Assembly (NCBI GenBank): GCA_028682925.1
Contig: JAJRAG010000101.1
Location: forward strand, 1 to 14,459
Direction: 5' to 3'
Length of the DNA stretch: 14,459 bases
Source of the DNA: Methanomassiliicoccales archaeon
GTDB lineage: Archaea; Thermoplasmatota; Thermoplasmata; Methanomassiliicoccales; JACIVX01
Shown: positions 1 to 6,813 of the stretch, piece by piece
Layout: every line of letters begins with the position of its first letter
How positions within the stretch are numbered: the first letter of the stretch is position 1
Translations under genes and position numbers: made by a program
The notes under the pieces: model-generated
Databases searched by the model: none
What the model was told of the DNA's origin: nothing
Seen by the model: only the letters and a program-made list of their open reading frames with translations

Positions 1-114
1 GGGAGAATCTTGGGAATCCCGAACATCAGCAATGTCGAGGTGGACATCCTGATCGAACGCATCGTTCTCAACCTGGACGCTGATCTGAACATGATCGCGC
101 CTCAGACGACTTGA
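1..114 (+). CDS. 3' end of an unidentified protein (partial)
   Basis: Reading frame 1 is open from the first base and ends at a TGA at 112-114, giving the last 37 residues of a protein whose start lies outside the window. The visible tail (beginning GRILGIPNISNVEVDILIER, ending in NMIAPQTT) is hydrophobic and acidic and mostly helix- or strand-compatible, with no cysteines or recognisable motif. I do not recognise the family. It points the same way as ycaO but is separated from it by 110 bp containing a TATA-like element, so the two are probably transcribed separately. The coding call rests on the continuous frame and plausible codon use only. Confidence 0.5.
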   Translation, partial: GRILGIPNISNVEVDILIERIVLNLDADLNMIAPQTT

Positions 115-193
115 GACCAATTGCGGTCACCTTGTCCAAAATGAATGATCATGCCGGGTGAGATCAAGGGTCAGGCGAAGGTGTATAGAACAT

Positions 194-200
194 CTTTATT
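194..200 (+). promoter_or_regulatory. TATA-like element of ycaO-tfuA
   Basis: CTTTATT lies about 28 nt upstream of the GTG at 225. That spacing puts transcription start at or within a few bases of the start codon, so the ycaO mRNA is probably leaderless or nearly so. This agrees with the lack of a purine-rich ribosome site before 225. The rest of 115-224 shows nothing I can name, and no copy of the GGATGG dyad found at mcr. Confidence 0.5.
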
Positions 201-224
201 AGTAGTGTTGAGCATCGACGATTC

Positions 225-1430
225 GTGATCCTAGGCCCAGCTCCAAAGAAGTACACAAAGGACGGACACAGGATAATGGACCCAGCCTCCACCTTGAGGA
301 GGGTGGAGCCGCTTTGCAAAGTAGCCGGGATCACAAGGGTTGCTGACATAACCGGTCTCGACAGGGTTGGCATTCCCGTATTTTCGAGCATAAGGCCAGA
401 GGCTGAGACCGGATCAATCACCGTATACAATGGTAAGGGCGCGACAAAAGATCAGGCGAAAGTGTCCGCGATCATGGAAGGTCTTGAGCGATACTGTGCA
501 GAAGCAAGGGGCATGCGGTTGCTGCGCGATTCCTTCGAGAGAGTCTTGGCATCGACCTTCGCTGTCGACCCGAGGAGCCTAATCCTGCCCCGAAGGACAG
601 AATTGCATCTGATGTATCAGCCGATTGCATGGATTGCGGGAGTGGATCTCATCGAAATGGAGGAGATACTCGTTCCAGCAAGCGCGGTCTTCCACCCATA
701 TTCACAGCCAGAGGATCTCCCGCTTTTTCGGACGAATACGAACGGTCTGGCCTCCGGCAATTCGATGGAGGAAGCTGTACTGCATGGCATTTGCGAGGTA
801 ATCGAGAGAGATGCCTGGTCGATATGTGAAGCGGGAAAGAAGGCGAAGGCTGATCTGACCCTAGGAGACGACACGGAATTGTCATCCGAACTTCTGGCAA
901 GATTCACGATGAACGGAGTTGAGATACATCTAAAGGATCTCACCAGCGATATTGGAGTACCGACATTCGGTGCGGCTTCGGATGACATTGAGACGCGCGA
1001 CCCGATTCTTCTGACGATGGGAATGGGGTCTCACCTGAGTCCAGAGATCGCCGTCGTCAGAGCGCTTACAGAAGTTGCCCAGAGTAGACTGACCCAGATA
1101 CACGGGGCAAGGGAAGACACCGTGAATGCAAAAGCCAGGCAACAGCTTGGGTATGATCGAGTAAAGAGGATCAACAAGATGTGGTTCGATAGCAGTGGGG
1201 CAGAAAGGAGCGTCGAATCGGTTGTCGCTCTGGATACACCTGACATCTATGACGACATCCAAGTACTACTATCACAGCTGAACGAACGTGGTTTCAAGAG
1301 AGTGATCGCGGTCGATCTCACCAGGAAGGAGCTCGGAATACCAGTGGTGAGAATCATCATCCCGGGAATGGAGGTATTCGCGATGGATGAAGAGAGGGTC
1401 GGACCGAGATTGACCGGAGGTCTGGTTTGA
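225..1430 (+). CDS. ycaO: YcaO-type McrA-glycine thioamidation protein
   Basis: This 401-aa protein is an ATP-dependent YcaO enzyme. In methanogens the YcaO-TfuA pair is known to convert a conserved McrA glycine in the active-site loop to thioglycine, by activating the backbone amide with ATP and exchanging oxygen for sulfur. Family hallmarks are the N-terminal block around ITRVADITGLDRVGIPV (36-52), GKG at 70-72, the nucleotide-binding helix MEGLERY (84-90), TNGLASGNS (172-180) and CEVIERDA (190-197). The C-terminus is rich in prolines and hydrophobics (GIPVVRIIIPGMEVF), as in YcaO proteins that bind partners through their tail. The start is a GTG at 225, chosen because the conserved N-terminus begins soon after and a TATA element lies about 28 nt upstream. 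It overlaps tfuA by 4 bp, so translation is probably coupled. The target glycine is present in the McrA of this window (G448). Confidence 0.93.
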   Translation: MILGPAPKKYTKDGHRIMDPASTLRRVEPLCKVAGITRVADITGLDRVGIPVFSSIRPEAETGSITVYNGKGATKDQAKVSAIMEGLERYCAEARGMRLLRDSFERVLASTFAVDPRSLILPRRTELHLMYQPIAWIAGVDLIEMEEILVPASAVFHPYSQPEDLPLFRTNTNGLASGNSMEEAVLHGICEVIERDAWSICEAGKKAKADLTLGDDTELSSELLARFTMNGVEIHLKDLTSDIGVPTFGAASDDIETRDPILLTMGMGSHLSPEIAVVRALTEVAQSRLTQIHGAREDTVNAKARQQLGYDRVKRINKMWFDSSGAERSVESVVALDTPDIYDDIQVLLSQLNERGFKRVIAVDLTRKELGIPVVRIIIPGMEVFAMDEERVGPRLTGGLV

Positions 1431-2077
1431 AACCTGTGATCTTCCTAGGTCCGAGTCTTTCGCATTCCGAGGCCAGAACCATTCTCGAAGCCGATTATCG
1501 GCCTCCTGTGAGACGGGGTGATCTTGCTTCATTGGAATCCGGGTGTCGAATCGTCGGGATCGTTGATGGAGTCTTCATGACCGATGCGGCCGTCGGTCAC
1601 CGAGAGATTCTGGCACTTCTGCAGAATGGCATCAAGGTCGTTGGTGGAAGCAGCATGGGCGCGCTCAGGGCAGCAGAACTGTCCGACTTCGGGATGGTGG
1701 GAGTTGGAGAGGTCTACAAGATGTATTCGAGCGGCCAGATTGATGGGGACGACGAGGTGGCGCTAGCGTTCAATCCCGAGACCTTGGAACCAATGTCCGA
1801 GGCTCTCGTGAATCTACGTTTCAATGTTTCTCGGGCAGTCGATAGGAATGTCATCTCATTGGCTGAAGCAGATCTGATGATAGACGAGATCAAGCGGACC
1901 TATTTTCCCAAGCGTTCCTATGATCTTCTGCTGAGCATTGCGCAGGACAAGTTCGGTAAGGACAAAAGCGACGGATTGAGAGCTTTCCTTGGAAATCAGG
2001 CAAAGGACTTGAAGAAATCCGATGCGCTAATGGTCATCGCAACCATCAAAACATTAATAAAATCAGAATTATATTAA
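1427..2077 (+). CDS. tfuA: TfuA-domain partner of YcaO
   Basis: This 216-aa TfuA-like protein is the usual partner of YcaO in McrA thioglycine formation; the family is thought to supply or hand over sulfur. The TfuA core fills the N-terminal half: VIFLGPSLS (4-12), the RRGDL block near residue 28, IVDGVFM (about 46-52) and GGSSMGALRAAEL (about 73-85). The start is a TTG at 1427 preceded by GGAGGT (1417-1422), and it overlaps the ycaO stop in a 4-bp TTGA, so the two genes form one translationally coupled unit. The C-terminal third is lysine-rich and helical and not diagnostic. The gene ends in AT-rich sequence about 200 bp before mcrB; a promoter in that gap suggests mcr has its own transcript, though read-through cannot be excluded. 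Confidence 0.9.
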   Translation: MKPVIFLGPSLSHSEARTILEADYRPPVRRGDLASLESGCRIVGIVDGVFMTDAAVGHREILALLQNGIKVVGGSSMGALRAAELSDFGMVGVGEVYKMYSSGQIDGDDEVALAFNPETLEPMSEALVNLRFNVSRAVDRNVISLAEADLMIDEIKRTYFPKRSYDLLLSIAQDKFGKDKSDGLRAFLGNQAKDLKKSDALMVIATIKTLIKSELY

Positions 2078-2143
2078 ATCCACGTTAAGCATGAGAATAT
2101 CATGAGTCTGGCATTTTCGCAAACTTAATCAATCGTTTAGTAC

Positions 2144-2160
2144 GGATGGACTCTCCATCC
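2144..2160. promoter_or_regulatory. Candidate operator, GGATGG-N5-CCATCC dyad before mcr
   Basis: GGATGGACTCTCCATCC is a perfect inverted repeat with 7-bp arms and a 3-bp spacer. It ends 9 bp before the mcr TATA-like box, at or just upstream of where TFB would contact DNA, a position usual for archaeal activators. The same arms with the same N5 spacing recur at 9122-9138 in front of the winged-helix regulator gene. The two sites match at 15 of 19 positions when the following AT is included. I found no third copy in the window. Binding by that regulator is inference. Confidence 0.7.
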
Positions 2161-2169
2161 ATGGTCAAG

Positions 2170-2177
2170 CTTATATG
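2170..2177 (+). promoter_or_regulatory. TATA box of the mcr operon
   Basis: CTTATATG is the best TATA-like octamer in the tfuA-mcrB gap. Transcription would begin near 2198-2202, leaving a leader of about 75 nt before the mcrB ATG at 2275. Unlike the apparently leaderless genes nearby, mcr therefore has a sizeable 5' UTR, which holds the hairpin at 2211-2254. Confidence 0.6.
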
Positions 2178-2210
2178 CCCGAGCGCTCTAACGAAGTGTT
2201 GCAAGGGGAG

Positions 2211-2254
2211 CTGATTGTCGTCGGATGAGTACTTTCTCAGCCGATGAAAATCAG
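2211..2254 (+). promoter_or_regulatory. Long hairpin in the mcrB 5' UTR
   Basis: The stretch folds on itself as 6 bp (CTGATT with AATCAG), one G/A mismatch, 7 bp (TCGTCGG with CCGATGA, one G-U), one A/G mismatch, 4 bp (TGAG with CTCA) and a 6-nt loop, TACTTT. That is 17 pairs out of 19 stacked positions in 44 nt. It lies wholly between the predicted transcription start and the mcrB ribosome site (2264-2269) and leaves that site unpaired. It could protect the 5' end, mark a processing site or act as a regulatory switch. It does not resemble a riboswitch class I know. Confidence 0.6.
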
Positions 2255-2275
2255 GTAAGCAAGGGAGGTATTTGA
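2225..2275 (+). CDS. Possible 16-codon leader ORF overlapping the mcrB start
   Basis: An ATG at 2225 opens a frame encoding MSTFSADENQVSKGGI and ends with a TGA at 2273-2275 that shares its A with the mcrB ATG (TGATG), the arrangement typical of translational coupling. The ATG sits in the upper stem of the leader hairpin. There is no well-spaced ribosome site: GGGGAG at 2205-2210 is 14 nt away. Short ORFs arise easily by chance, so this may be a real leader peptide or nothing. Confidence 0.2.
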   Translation: MSTFSADENQVSKGGI

Positions 2276-3603
2276 TGGCGAAATACAAGGACAAAATAGA
2301 CTTGTATGACGACAGAGGCAAGCTGATTGAGAAGAACGTGCCGCTGGAAGCCATAAGCCCTCTATATAACCCTGCGATAAAGCGAACCGTCTCCTTGGCA
2401 AAGAGGACGATCGCCGTCGACATGGCCGGACTTGAGAAAAGTCTCAAGACTGGAAAGCTTGGCGGTGGTCAAATCAAAGGAAAGGAGATAGACGCTCCGG
2501 TCGTTGCGAATGCCGACAAAATAGCAAAGAAAGTCAAAGAGATGATAAAAGTCGCGAAAGACGACGATACGGAGGTCAGGGTTCTTGCGGAAGGAAAGAG
2601 GATGATCGTCGTGGTGCCGGAGCTGAGGCTCGAGGCCGGAGTGGAATACACCACCGGCTTCACAGCAACAGCTGCTGCCGTCACCCAGACGCTAATCGAC
2701 GTCTTCGACGTCGACATGTTCAAGGCGAACATGGTGAAGGGCGCGGTCTGGGGAAGGTATCCCCAGACAATGAACTTCCTGGGTTCGAACTTGAAGTCCA
2801 TTCTTGAGGTTCCGCAAAACAACGAAGGCGCGGGGTATGCGTTGAGGAACATTATGGCCAACCACGTAGTGGCTTTGACCGGCAGGAACGCAATGAACGC
2901 AGCTGCCCTTTCGTCGATTCTCGAACAGACAGCGATGTTCGAGATGGGAGATGCAATAGGACCATTCGAGCGGATGCATCTGTTGGGGCTGGCATATCAA
3001 GGATTGAATGCCAACAACATGGTGTACGACATTGTGAAGGACAACGGAAAAACCGGCACGGTCGGTACTGTCGTCCAATCCCTTGTCGGTAGGGCAATCG
3101 AGGACAAGGTCATAAAGGTAAAGGAGAAACTGCCATCTGGCTACAAGGTGTACACAACCAACGATATTCCTCTGTGGAACGCCTACACTGCCGCAGGCAT
3201 GCTATGCGCAATCATGGTGAACTGCGGTGCAGCCAGGGCTGCTCAAGGTGTGCCGTCGACGATTCTATACTACAACGATCTGCTTGAGCACGAGACCGCC
3301 TTACCGGGAGTGGACTTCGGACGAGCTATGGGTACTTCCGTGGGGATGTCCTTCTTCTCGCACTCGATCTACGGCGGAGGCGGACCCGGTCTGTTCCACG
3401 GCAACCACGTTGTGACCAAACACTCGAAGGGTTTCGTCATACCTGTCATAGCGGCGGGATGTGCCCTCGATGCGGGTACGCAGCATTTCTCAGTGGAAGC
3501 GACGTCTGGATTGATGAAAGAGGTATTCGGTGACATACCTGAATTTAAGTCACCCATAAAAGCTGTCGGTAAAGAGGCCAAGAAGCTGAAGGGGAAGGTG
3601 TAG
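2275..3603 (+). CDS. mcrB: Methyl-coenzyme M reductase subunit beta
   Basis: McrB, 442 aa, is the beta subunit of the MCR hexamer (alpha2 beta2 gamma2). MCR makes methane and the CoM-CoB heterodisulfide from methyl-CoM and coenzyme B, or runs the reverse reaction in methanotrophs; it is a cytoplasmic enzyme. The diagnostic C-terminal block SFFSHSIYGGGGPG starts at residue 359. F360, F361 and Y366 correspond to the beta-subunit residues lining the coenzyme B channel (F361, F362 and Y367 in the M. marburgensis enzyme). Other conserved blocks are GAVWGRYPQTMNFLG, PFERMHLLGLAYQGLNANN and HGNHVVTKHSKGF. Length is normal for the family. I chose the ATG at 2275: GGAGGT at 2264-2269 is 5 nt upstream, whereas an in-frame TTG at 2272 would be too close. 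It is first in the operon and lies 2 bp before mcrD. Confidence 0.98.
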   Translation: MAKYKDKIDLYDDRGKLIEKNVPLEAISPLYNPAIKRTVSLAKRTIAVDMAGLEKSLKTGKLGGGQIKGKEIDAPVVANADKIAKKVKEMIKVAKDDDTEVRVLAEGKRMIVVVPELRLEAGVEYTTGFTATAAAVTQTLIDVFDVDMFKANMVKGAVWGRYPQTMNFLGSNLKSILEVPQNNEGAGYALRNIMANHVVALTGRNAMNAAALSSILEQTAMFEMGDAIGPFERMHLLGLAYQGLNANNMVYDIVKDNGKTGTVGTVVQSLVGRAIEDKVIKVKEKLPSGYKVYTTNDIPLWNAYTAAGMLCAIMVNCGAARAAQGVPSTILYYNDLLEHETALPGVDFGRAMGTSVGMSFFSHSIYGGGGPGLFHGNHVVTKHSKGFVIPVIAAGCALDAGTQHFSVEATSGLMKEVFGDIPEFKSPIKAVGKEAKKLKGKV

Positions 3604-3605
3604 CG

Positions 3606-4028
3606 ATGCCTAAGACCCCAGTTCCAGAGTCAGTACCTCTGCCCGAAGTGATGGTTGTCCCTGCACGGCTGCTTTCGGCGAACACGACCGAGAAGCTTGT
3701 GAACAAGATTCGAAAGGTAAGGCACGTCAGGCAGATAACCGTCAGTGGGGAGGATCTTCCCTCCAAGATCAGCTGGGGCCCCGGGAAGGGTCTCAGAATC
3801 GATCATGATGAGCGGCGCGAGATCAACTATGGTGGGCGAGAAATGGAGCTTACGGTGCAGGTGGGAAGGATATTCGCCGAGATCGACGACATCGACAAAG
3901 TCCAGAAAGCGGTGAAGGAGATTGAAGCGATCTGTGAGGAGTTCCTGCCGTTCGGGTTCCAACTGGAAGTGGGAAGGTATTCGAAATACAGGCCAACCGT
4001 TACCGACTACAAGAAAAGGATGAGGTGA
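3606..4028 (+). CDS. mcrD: Methyl-coenzyme M reductase operon protein D
   Basis: McrD, 140 aa, is not part of purified active MCR. Studies in other methanogens link it to MCR assembly, binding the apo- or immature enzyme. Recognisable family features are PEVMVVPARLLSANTTEKLVN near the N-terminus, the glycine-rich SWGPGKG near residue 56, and ELTVQVGRIFAEIDD followed by a helical KAVKEIEAICEEFLPFGF stretch. GGTG at 3597-3600, inside the end of mcrB, provides a ribosome site 5 nt before the ATG. mcrC, which follows mcrD in the classical mcrBDCGA order, is missing here; mcrG starts 6 bp after the mcrD stop, and mcrC is found instead at 10850-11452. Confidence 0.94.
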   Translation: MPKTPVPESVPLPEVMVVPARLLSANTTEKLVNKIRKVRHVRQITVSGEDLPSKISWGPGKGLRIDHDERREINYGGREMELTVQVGRIFAEIDDIDKVQKAVKEIEAICEEFLPFGFQLEVGRYSKYRPTVTDYKKRMR

Positions 4029-4034
4029 TTTAAT

Positions 4035-4805
4035 ATGTCATATCAAAGGCAGTTCTATCCCGGCGCATCGTTGCCGGCGAAGAACAGGCGCCGATTCATG
4101 GACCCGAGCGTGAAGCTGGACAAGCTTCGCGAGGTCGCCATGGAGGACGTTGTGAAGATTCTTGGTCACCGCCAGCCAGGTGAGGAGTACAAGAGCATTC
4201 ACCCGCCACTGGAAGAAGGTACCGAGCCAGACTGCCCGATCAGGCAGCTTGTGACCCCCCTTCCAGGCGCGAAGGCGGGGGACAGAATCCGTTACGTCCA
4301 GTTCACGGACTCTGTATACTTCGCTCCGATCATACCTTACGTCAGGGCATGGATGAACGTCTCTAGATTCAGGGGCGTTGACACGGGTACCCTGTCCGGT
4401 AGGCAGATCATCGAGATGAGGGAGCGAGACCTCGAGAAGTGTGCGAAGGAGCTCATCGAGAATGAGACCTTTGATCCAGCGAGGACAGGTATCAGAGGCG
4501 CGACCGTTCACGGTCACGCATGCCGCTTGGACGAGAACGGATTGATGTTCGATGCCTGGCAGAGATACAGGTGGAATGCCAAGAAAGGCGTGGTTGAATA
4601 CGTGAAAGACCAGGTCGCCATTCCCCTCGACAAGCCGATATCCGTCGGCAAACCGCTGCCGGAGTCGGAACTGAAGAAGCGGACTACGATGTTCCGTGTC
4701 GATGGGGTCGATATGAGGGACGACAAGGAAGTCATGAACGTCAACCTGCGGATACACAGAATGAGAACGCTTGCGGGCTACCAGCCCTTTGCGGTGCAGG
4801 AGTGA
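4035..4805 (+). CDS. mcrG: Methyl-coenzyme M reductase subunit gamma
   Basis: McrG, 256 aa, is the gamma subunit of MCR and helps wall the F430 and methyl-CoM pocket. Diagnostic blocks are YVQFTDSVYFAPIIPYVRAW (the serine region that contacts F430), RFRGVDTGTLSGRQIIEMRERDLE and GIRGATVHGHACRLDENGLMFDAWQRY with the HGH motif. The length matches the family. The ATG at 4035 is preceded by a perfect GGTGAT at 4024-4029, one of the strongest ribosome sites in the operon and consistent with high expression. The opposite strand shows a 239-codon open frame, which is a by-product of codon bias. It lies 12 bp before mcrA. Confidence 0.98.
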   Translation: MSYQRQFYPGASLPAKNRRRFMDPSVKLDKLREVAMEDVVKILGHRQPGEEYKSIHPPLEEGTEPDCPIRQLVTPLPGAKAGDRIRYVQFTDSVYFAPIIPYVRAWMNVSRFRGVDTGTLSGRQIIEMRERDLEKCAKELIENETFDPARTGIRGATVHGHACRLDENGLMFDAWQRYRWNAKKGVVEYVKDQVAIPLDKPISVGKPLPESELKKRTTMFRVDGVDMRDDKEVMNVNLRIHRMRTLAGYQPFAVQE

Positions 4806-4817
4806 GGGGGAACAAAA

Positions 4818-6479
4818 ATGGCAGAAAAAGAGAAGCTATTCCTAAAGGCATGCAAGAGGAAGTTCAAGGAAGACCCCACTGAAGTCCACACCAGCTACTA
4901 CACGTTCGGAGGCTGGAGGCAGTCCAAGAGGAAGAGGGAATGGGTCGAGCAGGCGAACAAGATCGCCAAGAGCAGAGGTATACCGATGATGAATCAGGAC
5001 ATCGGTGTCCCTCTCGGTCAGAGAGTGTTGATGCCCTATCAGCTCTCCCACACGGACATATTCGTGGAAGCAGATGACCTGCACTTCATCAACAATGCGG
5101 CGATGCAGCAATGTTGGGACGACATAAGGAGGACGGTAATTGTCGGACTGGACACTGCTCACCAGGTAATCGAGAAGAGACTTGGTAAGGAGGTCACGCC
5201 CGAAACGATCAACCACTACCTCGAGACCGTGAACCACACAATGCCAGGTGGTGCGGTGGTGCAGGAGCACATGGCCGAATGCAGTCCTGCTTTGACCGCG
5301 GACTGCTATGTCAAGGTCTTTGGCGGGAACGACGAGATCATTGATGAGATAGACAAGTGCTATGTCATCGACATTAACAAGGAGTTCCCTGCGAACCAGG
5401 CGAAGCAGCTGAAGGAGGCCGTCGGAAACACCCTATGGCAGGTCGTGCGCTGTCCGACAATGGTCGGTCGCGTCTGCGATGGTGCTACGATGTCAAGGTG
5501 GAGCGCGATGCAAATCAGCATGGCATTCATCAGCTCCTACAAGCTGGCAGCGGGTGAGGCGGCAATCGCGGACTTTGCCTACGCGGCGAAGCACGCATCG
5601 GTCATCGAAATGGGGACAATGATGCCCGCCAGGAGAGCGCGTGGCCCGAACGAACCGGGAGGTATCCCATTCGGTTTCCTGGCAGACATGACACAGTCGT
5701 TCCGCAAGTATCCTGACGACCCGGCCAGAGCGTCCCTTGAATCAGTAGCGCTCGGTGCCGTGATCCTCGACCAGATCTATCTCGGATCGTACATGTCAGG
5801 CGGTGTCGGCTTCACTCAGTATTCAACGGCCGCGTACACTGACAACATACTCGAGGACTACACATACTGGGCGGTCGACAGGATCAAGAGCAAGTATGGT
5901 GGCTTCGTCAAGATGAAGCCCTCGATGGCGAACATCGAGCAGCTTGTGAACGAGGTCAACTCATATGCGCTGGAGATGTATGAGAGGTATCCGGCCGCGA
6001 TGGAAGCTCACTTCGGTGGCTCCCAGAGAGCGACCGTTGCTGCTGCGGCGAGCGGTATCGCGGTCGCGATGGCGACCGGAAACGCTGACTGCGGCGTCAA
6101 CGGATGGTACCTATCGATGATCCAGCACAAGGAGCGCCTCGGAAGGCTAGGCTTCTACGGATACGACCTACAGGACCAGTGCGGTGCTTCGAACAGCTTC
6201 GCATACAGAAGCGACGAGGGTCTTCCCTTCGAGCTTAGAGGTCCGAACTACCCGAACTACGCCATGAACGTGGGTCACCTGAGCGGATACACTGGAATCG
6301 CGAACGCCGCGCATGTCGCACGTGGCGACGCGTTCGCCTGCAACCCGCTGATCAAGGTGGCCTTCGCGGACAAGAACCTGCCGTTCGACTTCGCGAACAT
6401 CACAAGAGAGTTCGGCCGCGGCGGTCTGAGGGAGTTCAGGCCTGCCGGTGAGAGGACCTTGATCATACCACCGGAGTGA
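4818..6479 (+). CDS. mcrA: Methyl-coenzyme M reductase subunit alpha
   Basis: McrA, 553 aa, is the catalytic alpha subunit. By alignment of motifs with M. marburgensis McrA, Q149 is the axial F430 ligand (Q147), F332 and Y335 correspond to F330 and Y333, and F446 and Y447 to F443 and Y444. Sites of known modification are all present: H259 (N-methyl, H257), R273 (5-methyl, R271), Q403 (2-methyl, Q400), G448 (thioglycine, G445), D453 (didehydro-Asp, D450) and C455 (S-methyl, C452). The residues are visible; whether they are modified is not. This pattern is that of methane-type MCR rather than the divergent alkyl-CoM reductases, and the cysteine-rich insert reported for ANME-1 is absent. GAGGGGG at 4804-4810 is a well-spaced ribosome site. 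It is followed 4 bp later by the DUF2098-type gene. Confidence 0.99.
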   Translation: MAEKEKLFLKACKRKFKEDPTEVHTSYYTFGGWRQSKRKREWVEQANKIAKSRGIPMMNQDIGVPLGQRVLMPYQLSHTDIFVEADDLHFINNAAMQQCWDDIRRTVIVGLDTAHQVIEKRLGKEVTPETINHYLETVNHTMPGGAVVQEHMAECSPALTADCYVKVFGGNDEIIDEIDKCYVIDINKEFPANQAKQLKEAVGNTLWQVVRCPTMVGRVCDGATMSRWSAMQISMAFISSYKLAAGEAAIADFAYAAKHASVIEMGTMMPARRARGPNEPGGIPFGFLADMTQSFRKYPDDPARASLESVALGAVILDQIYLGSYMSGGVGFTQYSTAAYTDNILEDYTYWAVDRIKSKYGGFVKMKPSMANIEQLVNEVNSYALEMYERYPAAMEAHFGGSQRATVAAAASGIAVAMATGNADCGVNGWYLSMIQHKERLGRLGFYGYDLQDQCGASNSFAYRSDEGLPFELRGPNYPNYAMNVGHLSGYTGIANAAHVARGDAFACNPLIKVAFADKNLPFDFANITREFGRGGLREFRPAGERTLIIPPE

Positions 6480-6483
6480 TCTC

Positions 6484-6759
6484 TTGAACAAAGGCGACTT
6501 TGCAAGGTATAGAAACACCGGAACAGTCGGCAAGGTGGTTGACGTGACAGTGGAAGGGGGAGCGACGTGGGTTCTCCTTGACACGTACGACCTCTACTAC
6601 GATGCGTCCACCCTTGAGCCTGCGAGCCCGGAGCAGTACCGCCAGGTCGCCCAGAAAGAGAAGACTCTGGAAGAGAGCCTTGAGGAAGTCGAGAGGATGA
6701 AGCAATCCCTGGAGGAAGCGGAGAAGACGATAGGTCGGATCACGCCCTCCGGGACCTAA
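6484..6759 (+). CDS. Small DUF2098-type protein at the end of the mcr operon
   Basis: A 91-aa protein starting with TTG at 6484; GGAGTGAT at 6473-6480, across the end of mcrA, serves as ribosome site. Residues 1-48 look like a small beta-barrel (GDFARYRNTGTVGKVVDV, then TWVLLDTYDLYYDASTLEP), the pattern I associate with DUF2098, a family largely confined to methanogens. Residues about 52-85 (EQYRQVAQKEKTLEESLEEV and beyond) are highly charged and should form a helix or short coiled coil. With only 4 bp after mcrA and a terminator following, it is almost surely expressed with MCR. A role in MCR assembly, stability or protection is likely from context but unproven. The family call is from memory of the motif. 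Confidence 0.8.
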   Translation: MNKGDFARYRNTGTVGKVVDVTVEGGATWVLLDTYDLYYDASTLEPASPEQYRQVAQKEKTLEESLEEVERMKQSLEEAEKTIGRITPSGT

Positions 6760-6761
6760 AC

Positions 6762-6784
6762 ATTTTCCCATTTTTCATTTATTC
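6762..6784 (+). terminator. T-rich terminator of the mcr operon
   Basis: Just after the DUF2098-type stop codon come several T-runs in a row (CATTTTCCCATTTTTCATTT and more). Oligo-T tracts without a stem are the usual intrinsic terminators of archaea. It lies in the 54-bp convergent gap before the minus-strand gene ending at 6814. Confidence 0.65.
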
Positions 6785-6813
6785 TCCAGAAGACGCGATC
6801 GCTCCAAGCATGC

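Noticed and set aside
2090..2106. CATGAG repeated 11 bp apart after tfuA
   Set aside because: A 6-bp repeat one helical turn apart is weak, is not seen at other promoters and lies well upstream of the mcr core promoter.
2272..2274. TTG as the mcrB start
   Set aside because: It would be only 2 nt from the GGAGGT ribosome site; the ATG at 2275 has normal spacing and matches the family N-terminus.
4038..4757. A 239-codon open frame on the strand opposite mcrG
   Set aside because: It lies wholly over a confidently identified gene, resembles no protein family and is explained by codon bias; similar shadows occur opposite mcrA and mcrB.
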